From Brevundimonas alba (GTDB taxonomy: Bacteria > Pseudomonadota > Alphaproteobacteria > Caulobacterales > Caulobacteraceae), in the NCBI RefSeq assembly GCF_011927945.1, contig NZ_JAATJM010000001.1, forward strand, positions 186,001 to 250,000: 64,000 bases of DNA, written 5' to 3'. The notes beneath the pieces were generated by a model that made no database searches, was not told the origin of the DNA, and worked only from the letters and a program-made list of their open reading frames with translations. Position 1 is the stretch's first letter. Every line of letters begins with the position of its first letter. The translations under genes and the position numbers were made by a program. Positions 43,677 to 51,480 of the stretch are shown here, one piece after another.

Positions 43677-44234
43677 ATGGGACTCCTGACCTTCAGCCTC
43701 AACATCACCTTGGACGGCTGCGTCGACCACCGTGAGGGGATCGCCGACGACGAGACGCACGCCTTCTTCACCCGTCTCATGGACGAGGCCGGGGCGATGC
43801 TGTGGGGCCGCGTCACCTACGAGATGATGGAAGGCTACTGGCCGGCCGTTGCCCGCGGGGAGGTGGAGGCGCCGCCGGCGATCCTCGAGTGGGCGGTCAA
43901 GCTGGAGCCCAAGCCGAAATATGTCGTCTCGTCGACGCGTACGGACTTCCCGTGGACCAACAGCCACCATCTCGCCGGCGACCTGCGCGCGGCCGTGCAG
44001 GGGCTCAAGGACGCAACCCCCGCCGGCGTCCTCCTGGGCAGCGGCAAGCTGGCGACCGAGCTCGACCGGCTCGATCTGATCGACGAGTACAGGTTCCTCG
44101 TTCATCCCCGGATCGCCGGCCACGGGCCCACCCTCTACCAGGATGGGCTGCCCGGCACGCGCCGGCTCGACCTGATCTCCGCCACGCCCTTCCGCAACGG
44201 CGTCGTCGCCCTGCACTACCGGCGGGCCGGCTGA
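43677..44234 (+). CDS. RibD C-terminal/dihydrofolate reductase-like protein
   Basis: The 185-residue protein belongs to the RibD-C/DHFR-like family (YyaP/YwjB type): LTFSLNITLDGCVDHREGI, MLWGRVTYEMMEGYWP near 40-55, KYVVSSTRTDFPWTNSHHLAGDLRAAVQGLKDA, VLLGSGKLATELDRLDLIDEYRFLVHPRIAGHGPTLY. Members bind NADPH and reduce unidentified substrates. It is far from riboflavin genes in this window, so it is not the riboflavin enzyme. A CTAGGCT sequence lies about 10 bases before the ATG. Confidence 0.87.
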   Translation: MGLLTFSLNITLDGCVDHREGIADDETHAFFTRLMDEAGAMLWGRVTYEMMEGYWPAVARGEVEAPPAILEWAVKLEPKPKYVVSSTRTDFPWTNSHHLAGDLRAAVQGLKDATPAGVLLGSGKLATELDRLDLIDEYRFLVHPRIAGHGPTLYQDGLPGTRRLDLISATPFRNGVVALHYRRAG

Positions 44235-44250
44235 TCCAGACCCAGCTCGC

Positions 44251-44802
44251 TCAGAACAGGTAGAGCGCCATACCGACGACGAACAGGGCCGCGTTTATCC
44301 GGTGGTCGCGAATGAAGGCCGCCCCGCCCATGATGGCGCTGAACGTGGCCACGGTGATCAGACTGTCGGCGCTGACCATGTTCGGCCAGAATTCGTCGGG
44401 CGTGGTCACGAAGGCGGTGAAGCCGATGCCCGAAACCATGTTGGCCAGCCAGACCCCGCCCACGACCCAGCGCTTGTGGGTGTCGTAGAAGGCGTCCAGC
44501 GAGTTCCACTCATCCAGATCGTCCGGAAACACGAGCGAGGCGGCCAGGAAATAGGTCCCCGCCACCACCACGCCGACGATCAGCAGATGCAGGCTGATCT
44601 GGATCTGCTGCATCATCCCCCAGGTGTTGGACCAGAAGCTCGCCAGATCGAGCAGCAGAAGTCCGGCCAGCAGGGGGGTGACGTACCCCATCCGGATACG
44701 GTTGCGCCGCTTCAGCACGCGCGCGAACCCCGTCATCACCTCGGCGACGGAGAGACCGAGGATGAGCCCGAAGAAGCTGAAGAAGAACTCGAAGGCGCTC
44801 AA
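44251..44802 (-). CDS. Hypothetical multi-pass membrane protein, paralogue of 21101-21724
   Basis: The 183-residue protein starts MSAFEFFFSFFGLILGLSVAEVMTGFARVLKRRNRIRMGYVTPLL and has five or six TM segments (about 4-25, 40-62, 70-92, 108-128, 135-155 and 162-182). The first helix and loop match the 21101 protein almost residue for residue. The middle region DTHKRWVVGGVWLANMVSGIGFTAFV corresponds to AHRRVVFGCVLAANAIVWILLGAL of the paralogue. No catalytic residues are obvious. It is divergent from xseA and converges with the RibD-like gene. Function unknown. Confidence 0.72.
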   Translation of the reverse strand: MSAFEFFFSFFGLILGLSVAEVMTGFARVLKRRNRIRMGYVTPLLAGLLLLDLASFWSNTWGMMQQIQISLHLLIVGVVVAGTYFLAASLVFPDDLDEWNSLDAFYDTHKRWVVGGVWLANMVSGIGFTAFVTTPDEFWPNMVSADSLITVATFSAIMGGAAFIRDHRINAALFVVGMALYLF

Positions 44803-44970
44803 ATCAAATCCCCCCGGATGAGCCCACCGCTCTGACGAAGGCTAGCGTCCGTTTACCCTCCTGTCGTCCGTATTGATGCCGGAGGGCTGGACTGATGTCC
44901 GCCTGCCCCCGTTGCCGACATTCCGCATCTCCCCCTCCCGCTCGCACGCTCACCCCGCTACTCTGCCTGC

Positions 44971-46443
44971 ATGAGCGACGACTCCTACGTTTTCGAGGGC
45001 CCGGCCGACGAACCGGCGGCGCCCCGCGACAACAATCCGCCCCTGTCGATCTCCGAGCTGTCGTTCGCGCTCAAGCGGACGCTGGAGGACCGGTTCGGCC
45101 ATGTCCGGCTGCGCGGCGAAATTTCCAAGGTGAACCGCCACGCCTCGGGCCATGTCTATCTGACGCTCAAGGACGACAAGGCCTGCATCGACGGCGTTGT
45201 CTGGAAGGGTCAGGCGCGCGGCCTCGGCGTGCAGCCCGAGACCGGGCTCGAGGTGATCGTCACCGGCAAGATCACCTCCTATCCGGCCCGGTCGTCGTAC
45301 CAGATCGTCATCGAGACCATGGAGCCCGCCGGCGCCGGCGCCCTGCTGGCCCAGCTGGAGCGGCTCAAGGTCCGCCTTCAGGGCGAGGGCCTGTTCGACC
45401 CGGCCCGCAAGAAGCCGATCCCGACCTTCCCCGCCGTCATCGGCGTCATCACCAGCCCGACCGGCGCGGTGATCCGGGACATCCTGCACCGGATCGCCGA
45501 GCGCTGGCCCTGCCGCGTCATCGTCTGGCCAGTGGTGGTGCAGGGCGAGGCCGCCTGCGGTCAGGTGTCCAACGCCATCCGCGGGTTTGACGCCCTGACC
45601 ACGGGCGGGCCCATCCCCCGCCCCGACCTGCTGATCGTCGCCCGCGGGGGCGGCTCGGTCGAGGACCTCTGGTGCTTCAACGACGAGGGTCTGGCCCGAA
45701 CCGTCGCCGCCGCCCGCATCCCGATCATCTCGGCGGTGGGCCACGAGACCGACACCACCCTGATCGATTTCGTCTCGGACCGCCGCGCCCCGACGCCCAC
45801 CGGCGCGGCCGAGATCGCTACGCCGGTTCTGGCCGACCTGCGCGCCACGGTGCTCGATCTCGACCGGCGTCTGGTCCGCGCCGGCGGGCGGTTGATCGAG
45901 GAACGCCGCACCCGTCTGAGCTCCGTCGCCCGCGGCCTGCCGGTCCGGCCCGAAGACCTGCTGGCCCTGCCCCGCCAGAGGCTCGACCTCGCCGGCAGCC
46001 GCCTCGGTTCGGCCCTGCATCGCAATGTGGCGGTGCACGAGCGCCAGCTGATCACCGTCGCCGGTCGCCTGTCGCCCGCCGTGCTCGACCGCGCCCTCGA
46101 ACGCCGCCGCGACCGGCTCGGCGCGACCACCGCCCGCTTCGCCCCCACCCTGCCCCGCCGGCTGGAGCGGGACGGCGACCGTCTCGCCGCCCTCGCCCGC
46201 GCCCTCGCCACTCTCGATCCCAAACGGCCCAAACCCGGCTTCGCCCGCGTCGAGAGCGAGGACGGCGTCATGATCGCCGCCGCCGCCGCCCTCCAGCCCG
46301 GACAGGCCGTCCGGCTGGTCTTCGACGACGGCGCGCGCGGCGCGCGCATCGACGGCGAGGGCGAGGCTCCGCCGCCCCGGCCGAAGCCCGCCGCCGCTCC
46401 ACGCGCCAAGGCCCCGCCGCCCGGGCAGGGCGACCTGTTCTGA
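44971..46443 (+). CDS. xseA: Exodeoxyribonuclease VII large subunit
   Basis: The 490-residue protein has an N-terminal OB fold ([55 protein letters not shown]), then the catalytic core with [80 protein letters not shown], and a long helical coiled-coil region. The C terminus has [13 protein letters not shown], then [10 protein letters not shown], and a Pro/Ala-rich tail. The enzyme with XseB degrades single-stranded DNA during repair. xseB is not in the window. A CTACTCT sequence just before the ATG suggests a very short leader. Confidence 0.94.
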   Translation: MSDDSYVFEGPADEPAAPRDNNPPLSISELSFALKRTLEDRFGHVRLRGEISKVNRHASGHVYLTLKDDKACIDGVVWKGQARGLGVQPETGLEVIVTGKITSYPARSSYQIVIETMEPAGAGALLAQLERLKVRLQGEGLFDPARKKPIPTFPAVIGVITSPTGAVIRDILHRIAERWPCRVIVWPVVVQGEAACGQVSNAIRGFDALTTGGPIPRPDLLIVARGGGSVEDLWCFNDEGLARTVAAARIPIISAVGHETDTTLIDFVSDRRAPTPTGAAEIATPVLADLRATVLDLDRRLVRAGGRLIEERRTRLSSVARGLPVRPEDLLALPRQRLDLAGSRLGSALHRNVAVHERQLITVAGRLSPAVLDRALERRRDRLGATTARFAPTLPRRLERDGDRLAALARALATLDPKRPKPGFARVESEDGVMIAAAAALQPGQAVRLVFDDGARGARIDGEGEAPPPRPKPAAAPRAKAPPPGQGDLF

Positions 46444-46492
46444 GAGGCGAAAGCCTTGGCGCCGCCGCCGGCCCCGCGCTAGCCTTCGCTCC

Positions 46493-46693
46493 ATGACCGA
46501 GCCTGACGCGGAATTCGCCACCCTCCACTTCGCCGATGGCGAGTTCGCCGTGCTGAAGCGCGGCCGCTTCGTCGCCTGCGCCGTCAGCGGCAAGGCCATC
46601 CCGCTGGAAATCCTGCGCTACTGGTCCGCCGTGCGTCAGGAGGCTTACGCCGGCCCCGGCGAGGCCCTGCAGCGTATGGCGCCCGCCCGGTGA
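46493..46693 (+). CDS. DUF2093 family protein
   Basis: The 66-residue protein matches DUF2093: ATLHFADGEFAVLKRGRFVACAVSGKAIPLEILRYWSAVRQEAYAGPGEAL. The family is alphaproteobacterial and usually encoded directly after xseA, as here. Role unknown. Its stop overlaps the GTG start of the M23 peptidase gene (GTGA at 46690-46693). A GCTAGCCT sequence lies 11 bases before the ATG. Confidence 0.88.
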   Translation: MTEPDAEFATLHFADGEFAVLKRGRFVACAVSGKAIPLEILRYWSAVRQEAYAGPGEALQRMAPAR

Positions 46694-47520
46694 ATCCCGA
46701 CCGCCGCGCCCTCCTCGCCGGAGCCGCGGCCCTCGCGGCCTCCGGCGCCGTGCGCGCCCGGACCACCGACGACCTCGTCCTGACCGGCCGCTTCGTCCAG
46801 GGCGGCCATGTCATCGGTCGGACATGGCCCCGAGCCCTGATCTTCGTCGATGGCGAGGCCCTGACCGCCGCCTCAGCCGACGGCGTCTTCGTGATCGGCT
46901 TCGACCGGGACGCCGGACCTTCCGCCGAAATCGAGGCCCGCGCCAACGGCCGCTCCGCGATCCGCGCGCTTCAGATCGCTCCCGGCGACTTCCCCATGAC
47001 GCGCGTCGACGGCCTCCCGCCCGCGACGGTCGAGCCTTCCGATCCCGCCCTGCTCGCCCGCATCGCCCGCGAGGTCGAGATCAAGACCGAGGGTTTCGCC
47101 AGCCGCCTCGACGCCGACGGTTTCAGCGACGGTTTCGACTGGCCCCTGACCGGTTTCCGCGTCAGCAGCCTCTGGGGCGCCCAGCGCGTCCTCAACGGCA
47201 CGCCCGCCCGTCCCCACTACGGCATCGACCTGGCCGCGCCGCTCGGGACCGAGATCCGCGCCCCCGCCGCCGGCCGCGTCACCCTCGCCGAGCCCGACAT
47301 GCATTTTGAGGGCGGTCTGGTCCTGATCGACCACGGTCAGGGCCTGATCACCGCCTATCTGCATCAGTCGCAGCTCGATGTCCGCGCCGGGCAGGACGTG
47401 CGCCGCGGTGATTCGGTCGGACGGGTCGGGATGAAGGGCCGCGCGACCGGTCCGCACCTCTGCTGGCGCATGAAATGGCGCAACCGCAACATGGACCCGT
47501 CGCTGATGGTGAGAACCTGA
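46690..47520 (+). CDS. M23-family (LytM-type) peptidase with altered zinc motif
   Basis: The 276-residue precursor has a twin-arginine-like signal (DRRALLAGAAALAASGAVRA). The C-terminal LytM domain contains RPHYGIDLAAPLGTEIRAPAAGRVTLAEPDMHFEGGLVLIDHGQGLITAYLHQSQLDVRAGQDVRRGDSVGRVGMKGRATGPHLCWRM in pieces across residues 174-260. Zinc ligands H176 and D180 are present. The usual GPHLHW motif reads GPHLCW, placing Cys at 258 where the third zinc ligand is normally His. Cys can bind zinc, so it may still be active on peptidoglycan cross-links, or may be a regulatory pseudo-enzyme. GTG start overlaps the DUF2093 stop. Confidence 0.85.
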   Translation: MNPDRRALLAGAAALAASGAVRARTTDDLVLTGRFVQGGHVIGRTWPRALIFVDGEALTAASADGVFVIGFDRDAGPSAEIEARANGRSAIRALQIAPGDFPMTRVDGLPPATVEPSDPALLARIAREVEIKTEGFASRLDADGFSDGFDWPLTGFRVSSLWGAQRVLNGTPARPHYGIDLAAPLGTEIRAPAAGRVTLAEPDMHFEGGLVLIDHGQGLITAYLHQSQLDVRAGQDVRRGDSVGRVGMKGRATGPHLCWRMKWRNRNMDPSLMVRT

Positions 47521-47633
47521 GCGCGAGTAAGCGGTTACGTCGTTCCTGATCGCTGGTCAGTCATGGACCGGAAAGTTTTGCGGCCCTAGATTTCCGCACC
47601 CGCGCGCACCGGGCGTTTTCCAGCCGTCTCTCC

Positions 47634-48161
47634 ATGACCTCCCTCGCCGCCATCCAGGTCCTCCTCGTCGACGACAATCCCCACATGCTGACCATCGCGT
47701 CGGCGGTGCTGAAATCGGCGGGCATCCGCAAGGTCCTCGAGGCCCGCGACGGCGCCACCGGCCTGGCCATCCTGCGCGACCACCAGGTCGACCTGGCCAT
47801 CGTCGACTACAATATGTTCCCGCTGGACGGCGTCGAGTTCACCCGTCTGGTCCGCAACAGCCCCGACAGCGTCAATCCCTATCTGCCGATCATCATGATG
47901 ACCGGCCACTCGGGCAAGCAGCGGGTCTATGAGGCTCGCGACGCCGGCGTCACCGAATTCCTCGTCAAGCCGATCACCGCCAAGGCCGTGCTCGACCGCA
48001 TCCAGTCGGTGATCTGGAAACCCCGCCCCTTCGTGAAGACCGACGGCTATTTCGGCCCCGACCGGCGACGGGTCGCCCAGCCCGGCTACCACGGCCCGTT
48101 CCGCCGCTCGGTCGACGAAGGCGTCCAGGTCGACGAACCGCCCCAGACCGCCGCCGTGTGA
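47634..48161 (+). CDS. Single-domain response regulator with C-terminal tail
   Basis: The 175-residue protein is a CheY-like receiver with all key residues: D13/D14, phosphoacceptor D58 (IVDYNM), T90 (MMTGH) and K112 (LVKPI). After the receiver (about 5-128) a 45-residue tail (RPFVKTDGYFGPDRRRVAQPGYHGPFRRSVDEG) contains a motif common in alphaproteobacterial receivers that end in GPDRRR. No output domain is present, so it probably signals by protein interaction. No histidine kinase is adjacent. Its stop is followed within two bases by an inverted-repeat element. Confidence 0.88.
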   Translation: MTSLAAIQVLLVDDNPHMLTIASAVLKSAGIRKVLEARDGATGLAILRDHQVDLAIVDYNMFPLDGVEFTRLVRNSPDSVNPYLPIIMMTGHSGKQRVYEARDAGVTEFLVKPITAKAVLDRIQSVIWKPRPFVKTDGYFGPDRRRVAQPGYHGPFRRSVDEGVQVDEPPQTAAV

Positions 48162-48162
48162 T

Positions 48163-48296
48163 CCGCTCATCCCCGCGAAGGCGGGGATCCAGAGCTTTGG
48201 GTGGCGAACGAGAAACGGCAGAACTCAGACCGCTGTCCTGAAACGCCGGCGTCCCGCTGGAAAGGACTGGATCCCCGCCTTCGCGGGGATGAGCGG
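48163..48296. repeat. Paired palindromic element with 30-bp perfect inverted repeats
   Basis: A 30-base arm at 48163-48192 is repeated exactly in inverted orientation at 48267-48296, separated by 74 bases. Each arm contains an internal hairpin, CCCCGC-GAAG-GCGGGG or its complement. The element fills the whole space between the convergent response-regulator and acyltransferase genes (stops at 48161 and 48303). This is the layout of a REP/BIME-like or miniature mobile element; it may also act as a bidirectional terminator or protect 3' ends. Confidence 0.82.
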
Positions 48297-48302
48297 GAGT
48301 AT

Positions 48303-49235
48303 CTAACTTTCGTCCGCCTTCAGCGCCGCATACACCCGGTCGGGCCAGCGTTTGTGCACCCAGAACCAGTCGACCGGGCTCTCGCGCACCCGGTCCTCGA
48401 CGAAGGTCGTGATCGCCTGCACGCCTCGCGCGATGTCCGCCTGCCGGTCGCCCGTCTTCTCCAGCACGATCGGCTCATAGACCGTCAGCCGGAACCGCAC
48501 CCCCGGCAGCCGCACCACCGACATCGGCTGCAGCACGGTCCCGAACCGCAGCGCCAGCCGGCTCGGCCCCGGCGCCGCATTGACCGGCTGGCCGAAGAAC
48601 ATCACCTCCGGTCCCTCCGAGAATTTCTGGTCGTTCATCAGGGCCACGGACTCGCCCCGCGCCATCCCGGCCAGCAGTTCCCGCGCCCCGTCGCCGCCCT
48701 TGGGCGCGAACAGCTTCACCCCATACCGCGCCCGCGCCGCGATGATCTGGGCGTCGACATAGGGGTTGTTCGCCGCGCGATAGGTGATCTGGCACGGCAC
48801 GCCCGAGCCCACGATCGTCGCCGCCAGCGTCTCGATATTGGCGAAATGCCCGCCGGCGAAGACCACCGGCCGGCCGCTGTCGCGGATGGCGTGCAGCCGC
48901 TCCCGCCCGACCACCTCGATCCGGTCCTGCTTGACCAGCATGTCCATGACGGCCGTCTCGGCAAAGGCCCGCCCGGTCTGTTCCCACTGGTCCAGCGCCA
49001 GCCGCTCCCGCTCGTCCGCCGGCATGTCGGGGAAGGCGATGCGCAGGTTCCGCATCACCGTCTTCTGTGTCCCCGTCTTCGGCCCCAGCGTCCGCAGCAG
49101 CCAGCCGCCCAGCGCCGACGCCCGCTCCACCCCCAGCAACCGCATGAAGCCGACGAAGCCCGCGAACCCGGCCGCCTCCAGCCGCCAGATCAGGTCCTGG
49201 CGGAAGCTCACCCGCTTGTCGGCCTCACCAGGCAA
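48303..49235 (-). CDS. LpxL/HtrB-type lipid A acyltransferase
   Basis: The 310-residue protein matches the LpxL/HtrB family. An N-terminal membrane-associated region is followed by NLRIAFPDMPADERERLALDQWEQTGRAFAE, the active-site GGHFANIET at about 127-135 (His and Glu of HX4(D/E)), PKGGDGARELLAGMARGESVALMNDQKFSEGPEVMFFGQP, and the C-terminal WFWVHKRWP. It adds a secondary acyl chain to lipid A using acyl-ACP. It lies far from the msbA-lpxK operon. Its start overlaps the stop of the SDR gene by 11 bases on the minus strand. Confidence 0.88.
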   Translation of the reverse strand: MPGEADKRVSFRQDLIWRLEAAGFAGFVGFMRLLGVERASALGGWLLRTLGPKTGTQKTVMRNLRIAFPDMPADERERLALDQWEQTGRAFAETAVMDMLVKQDRIEVVGRERLHAIRDSGRPVVFAGGHFANIETLAATIVGSGVPCQITYRAANNPYVDAQIIAARARYGVKLFAPKGGDGARELLAGMARGESVALMNDQKFSEGPEVMFFGQPVNAAPGPSRLALRFGTVLQPMSVVRLPGVRFRLTVYEPIVLEKTGDRQADIARGVQAITTFVEDRVRESPVDWFWVHKRWPDRVYAALKADES

Positions 49236-49995
49236 TGGTGATCCCGCCGTCCACCACCAGCGTCTGCCCTGTCATATAGGCCGAGGCCGGCGCCGCGAGA
49301 TAAACCGCCGCCCCGGCGATCTCGTCCGGCTGGCCGATCCGCTTCAGCGGCGCGGGATCGGTCACCTGCTTCAGCAGGTCCGGGTTCTCCCACAGGTAGC
49401 GGGCGAAGTCGGTCTGCACGAGGCCCGGTGCGATGGTGTTGACCCGCACGTTCGATGGCCCCCACTCCACTGCAAGGTTCCGCGCCAGCTGCATGTCGGC
49501 CGCCTTGGAGATGTTGTAGGCGCCGATCAGGGCGTTGCCCCGCAAGCCCCCGATCGACGACACGATGATCACCGACCCGGCCTTCCGCTCCAGCATCTGC
49601 GGCGCGACCATCTGGATCAGCCAGTGGTTGGAGACCACGTTGTTCTGCAGAATCTTGCCGAACTGCTCGTCGTTGATCCCGGCCATCGGCCCCGCATAGG
49701 GATTGGTCGCGGCGTTGCAGACCAGGATGTCGATCCTGCCGAAGGCGGCGTTGGTCTCGTCCACCAGCCGCTGCAGCTCTTCCTTCGAGGCGATGTTGGC
49801 CGGGACAGCGATCGCCCGGCCCTCGCCGTGCTTCGCATTGATGGCGTCGGCCACCTCGGCGCACGGCCCGGCCTTGCGTGACGAGATCACCACCTTCGCC
49901 CCATGCTCGGCCATCCGCTCGGCGATGGCCTTGCCGATCCCCTTGGAGGAGCCGGTGATCACCGCGACCTGGCCGGTCAGATCGAACAATTCCAT
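49225..49995 (-). CDS. SDR-family oxidoreductase
   Basis: The 256-residue classical SDR has TGSSKGIGKAIAERM at about 14-28 (cofactor loop), NAATNP near 93, the catalytic Ser in VSSIGGLRG near 145, YNISKAA (Tyr and Lys) near 158-164, and APGLVQTDFARYLWENPDLL. The YMTGQTLVVDGGITIAW end is typical of tetrameric FabG-like enzymes. The substrate is unknown. It is the upstream partner of the LpxL-like gene (11-base overlap), so a role in making an unusual acyl chain is conceivable but unproven. Confidence 0.87.
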   Translation of the reverse strand: MELFDLTGQVAVITGSSKGIGKAIAERMAEHGAKVVISSRKAGPCAEVADAINAKHGEGRAIAVPANIASKEELQRLVDETNAAFGRIDILVCNAATNPYAGPMAGINDEQFGKILQNNVVSNHWLIQMVAPQMLERKAGSVIIVSSIGGLRGNALIGAYNISKAADMQLARNLAVEWGPSNVRVNTIAPGLVQTDFARYLWENPDLLKQVTDPAPLKRIGQPDEIAGAAVYLAAPASAYMTGQTLVVDGGITIAW

Positions 49996-50102
49996 CGTTA
50001 ACCTCGAAGCTTGGGGAGAATCCGTGCAGGAACGCTAGGCTAACCGACGTGATACCCCGATACTCGGGCGATTCCATCCGGGAAGGCGGAACAACCGTTT
50101 CC

Positions 50103-51371
50103 ATGCGCGCCCTGACTCAAGGCTTCCTCTTCTTCGGCTACCTGTTCCTGGCCATGACGGTCGGCGCCTTCGTGTGGCGCGCGGGCCTCGGCGCCGGCGC
50201 GGGCGCGGCCGCCGGTATCGCCACCCTGGGCCTGCTCGCCTCGATCCACACCTGGGTCTCCGGCAAGTCCGAGCGGGCCGCCCTCAAGAAGGAAATCGAC
50301 CAGGTTCGCGACGCTCACCGCCTCCTCGCCGACGCCATGGAGTCCACCCAGGGCGCGCTCACCGAACTGGCCCAGGCCATCGAGAGCGGCGCCCTGTCCT
50401 CGACCGAACAGCTGTCGGGCGAGGTCCGCATGCTGGAATCCCTGATCCAGCAGATGAGCGAGTCGATCGACCAGCGCATCTCACAGCCGGCCGCCGCCAA
50501 TCCTTTCGAGGCCCGGCACCAGCAGCAGTCCAACGCCCTGCTCCAGACCATCCACGAGGCGCTCAGCGAGAACCGCGTCGACCTGTATCTGCAGCCGATC
50601 GTCTCACTGCCCCAGCGCCGCACCATCTTCTACGAGAGCTTCACCCGTCTGCGCGCCGCCGACGACCGGGTCATGATGCCGGCCGAGTACCTCTCGGTGG
50701 CCGAGGGCGAGGGCCTGGTCCCGGCCATCGACAACCTGCTGCTGTTCCGCTGCGCCCAGATCGTCCGCCGCCTCGCGCGTCAGGACCGCAAGGTCGGCGT
50801 CTTCTGCAACGTCGCCCTCTCCTCGCTCGGCGACGAGACCTTCTTCCCCCAGTTCCTCGACTTCCTCAGCGAGAACCGCGACCTCAACCAGGCCCTGATC
50901 TTCGAACTGGGTCAGGCCACCTTCGACGCCCGCGGCGCGGTCGAGGCCCGCAACATGGCCAAGCTGGCCGACCTCGGCTTCCGCTTCTCGATCGACAAGG
51001 TCCAGACCCTCGCCCTCGACTTCGCCGACCTTCAGCGGTCCGATGTGAAGTTCATGAAGGTCGCCGCCGACCTGCTGATCGAGACCCTGCTCGACACCGA
51101 TGGCGCTTCGGCCCTTCCCGCGCTGCGCGACATTTCCGCCGCCGATTTCGCGGGCGTCACCCGCCGCTACGGCATCGAGCTGATCGCCGAGAAATGCGAA
51201 ACTGAGGGCCAGATCGTCGACATCCTCGAACTCGACATCTCCGTCGGCCAAGGCCACCTCTTCGGCGAGCCCCGCGCCATCAAGGAAGCCGTCCTGGCGG
51301 AAACCGATCCGCCCGCCGACTTCATCCGCTCCACCCTCCGCAGCGCCGACCACCGCCGGCGGATGGGCTGA
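50103..51371 (+). CDS. tipF: TipF-like polar EAL-domain protein
   Basis: The 422-residue protein has two N-terminal TM helices (about 6-25 and 29-48), a coiled-coil region (about 55-125, KKEIDQVRDAHRLLADAMESTQGALTELAQ) and a C-terminal EAL domain (about 155-395). The EAL signature itself is degenerate: YESFTRLR where active enzymes have E-A/V-L, which argues for a c-di-GMP receptor and not a phosphodiesterase. Order and length match Caulobacter TipF, a pole-localised c-di-GMP-responsive protein needed to place the flagellum. ATG at 50103 is preferred over a GTG at 50049. The flagellar link is inferred by homology. Confidence 0.8.
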   Translation: MRALTQGFLFFGYLFLAMTVGAFVWRAGLGAGAGAAAGIATLGLLASIHTWVSGKSERAALKKEIDQVRDAHRLLADAMESTQGALTELAQAIESGALSSTEQLSGEVRMLESLIQQMSESIDQRISQPAAANPFEARHQQQSNALLQTIHEALSENRVDLYLQPIVSLPQRRTIFYESFTRLRAADDRVMMPAEYLSVAEGEGLVPAIDNLLLFRCAQIVRRLARQDRKVGVFCNVALSSLGDETFFPQFLDFLSENRDLNQALIFELGQATFDARGAVEARNMAKLADLGFRFSIDKVQTLALDFADLQRSDVKFMKVAADLLIETLLDTDGASALPALRDISAADFAGVTRRYGIELIAEKCETEGQIVDILELDISVGQGHLFGEPRAIKEAVLAETDPPADFIRSTLRSADHRRRMG

Positions 51372-51427
51372 TCGGCGTGTCGTTCCCTGCTCGACCACCC
51401 GAACTCTGACGACACTGCTGAACGGAA

Positions 51428-51459
51428 AACGGGCGGCCTCCCGAGAGAAGCCGCCCGTT
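51428..51459 (-). terminator. Terminator of the RTX gene (probably bidirectional)
   Basis: A 10-bp stem (aacgggcggc at 51428-51437 with gccgcccgtt at 51450-51459) closes a 12-base loop. On the minus strand it is followed by TTTTCC, favouring termination of the RTX transcript, whose stop is 22 bases upstream. It also lies 57 bases after the tipF stop. Confidence 0.72.
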
Positions 51460-51480
51460 CAATCTGCCGTGCCTGAGGCC

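Noticed and set aside
44895..45590. Alternative plus-strand frame starting before xseA
   Set aside because: It runs out of frame through the conserved OB-fold and catalytic region of xseA and has no motif.
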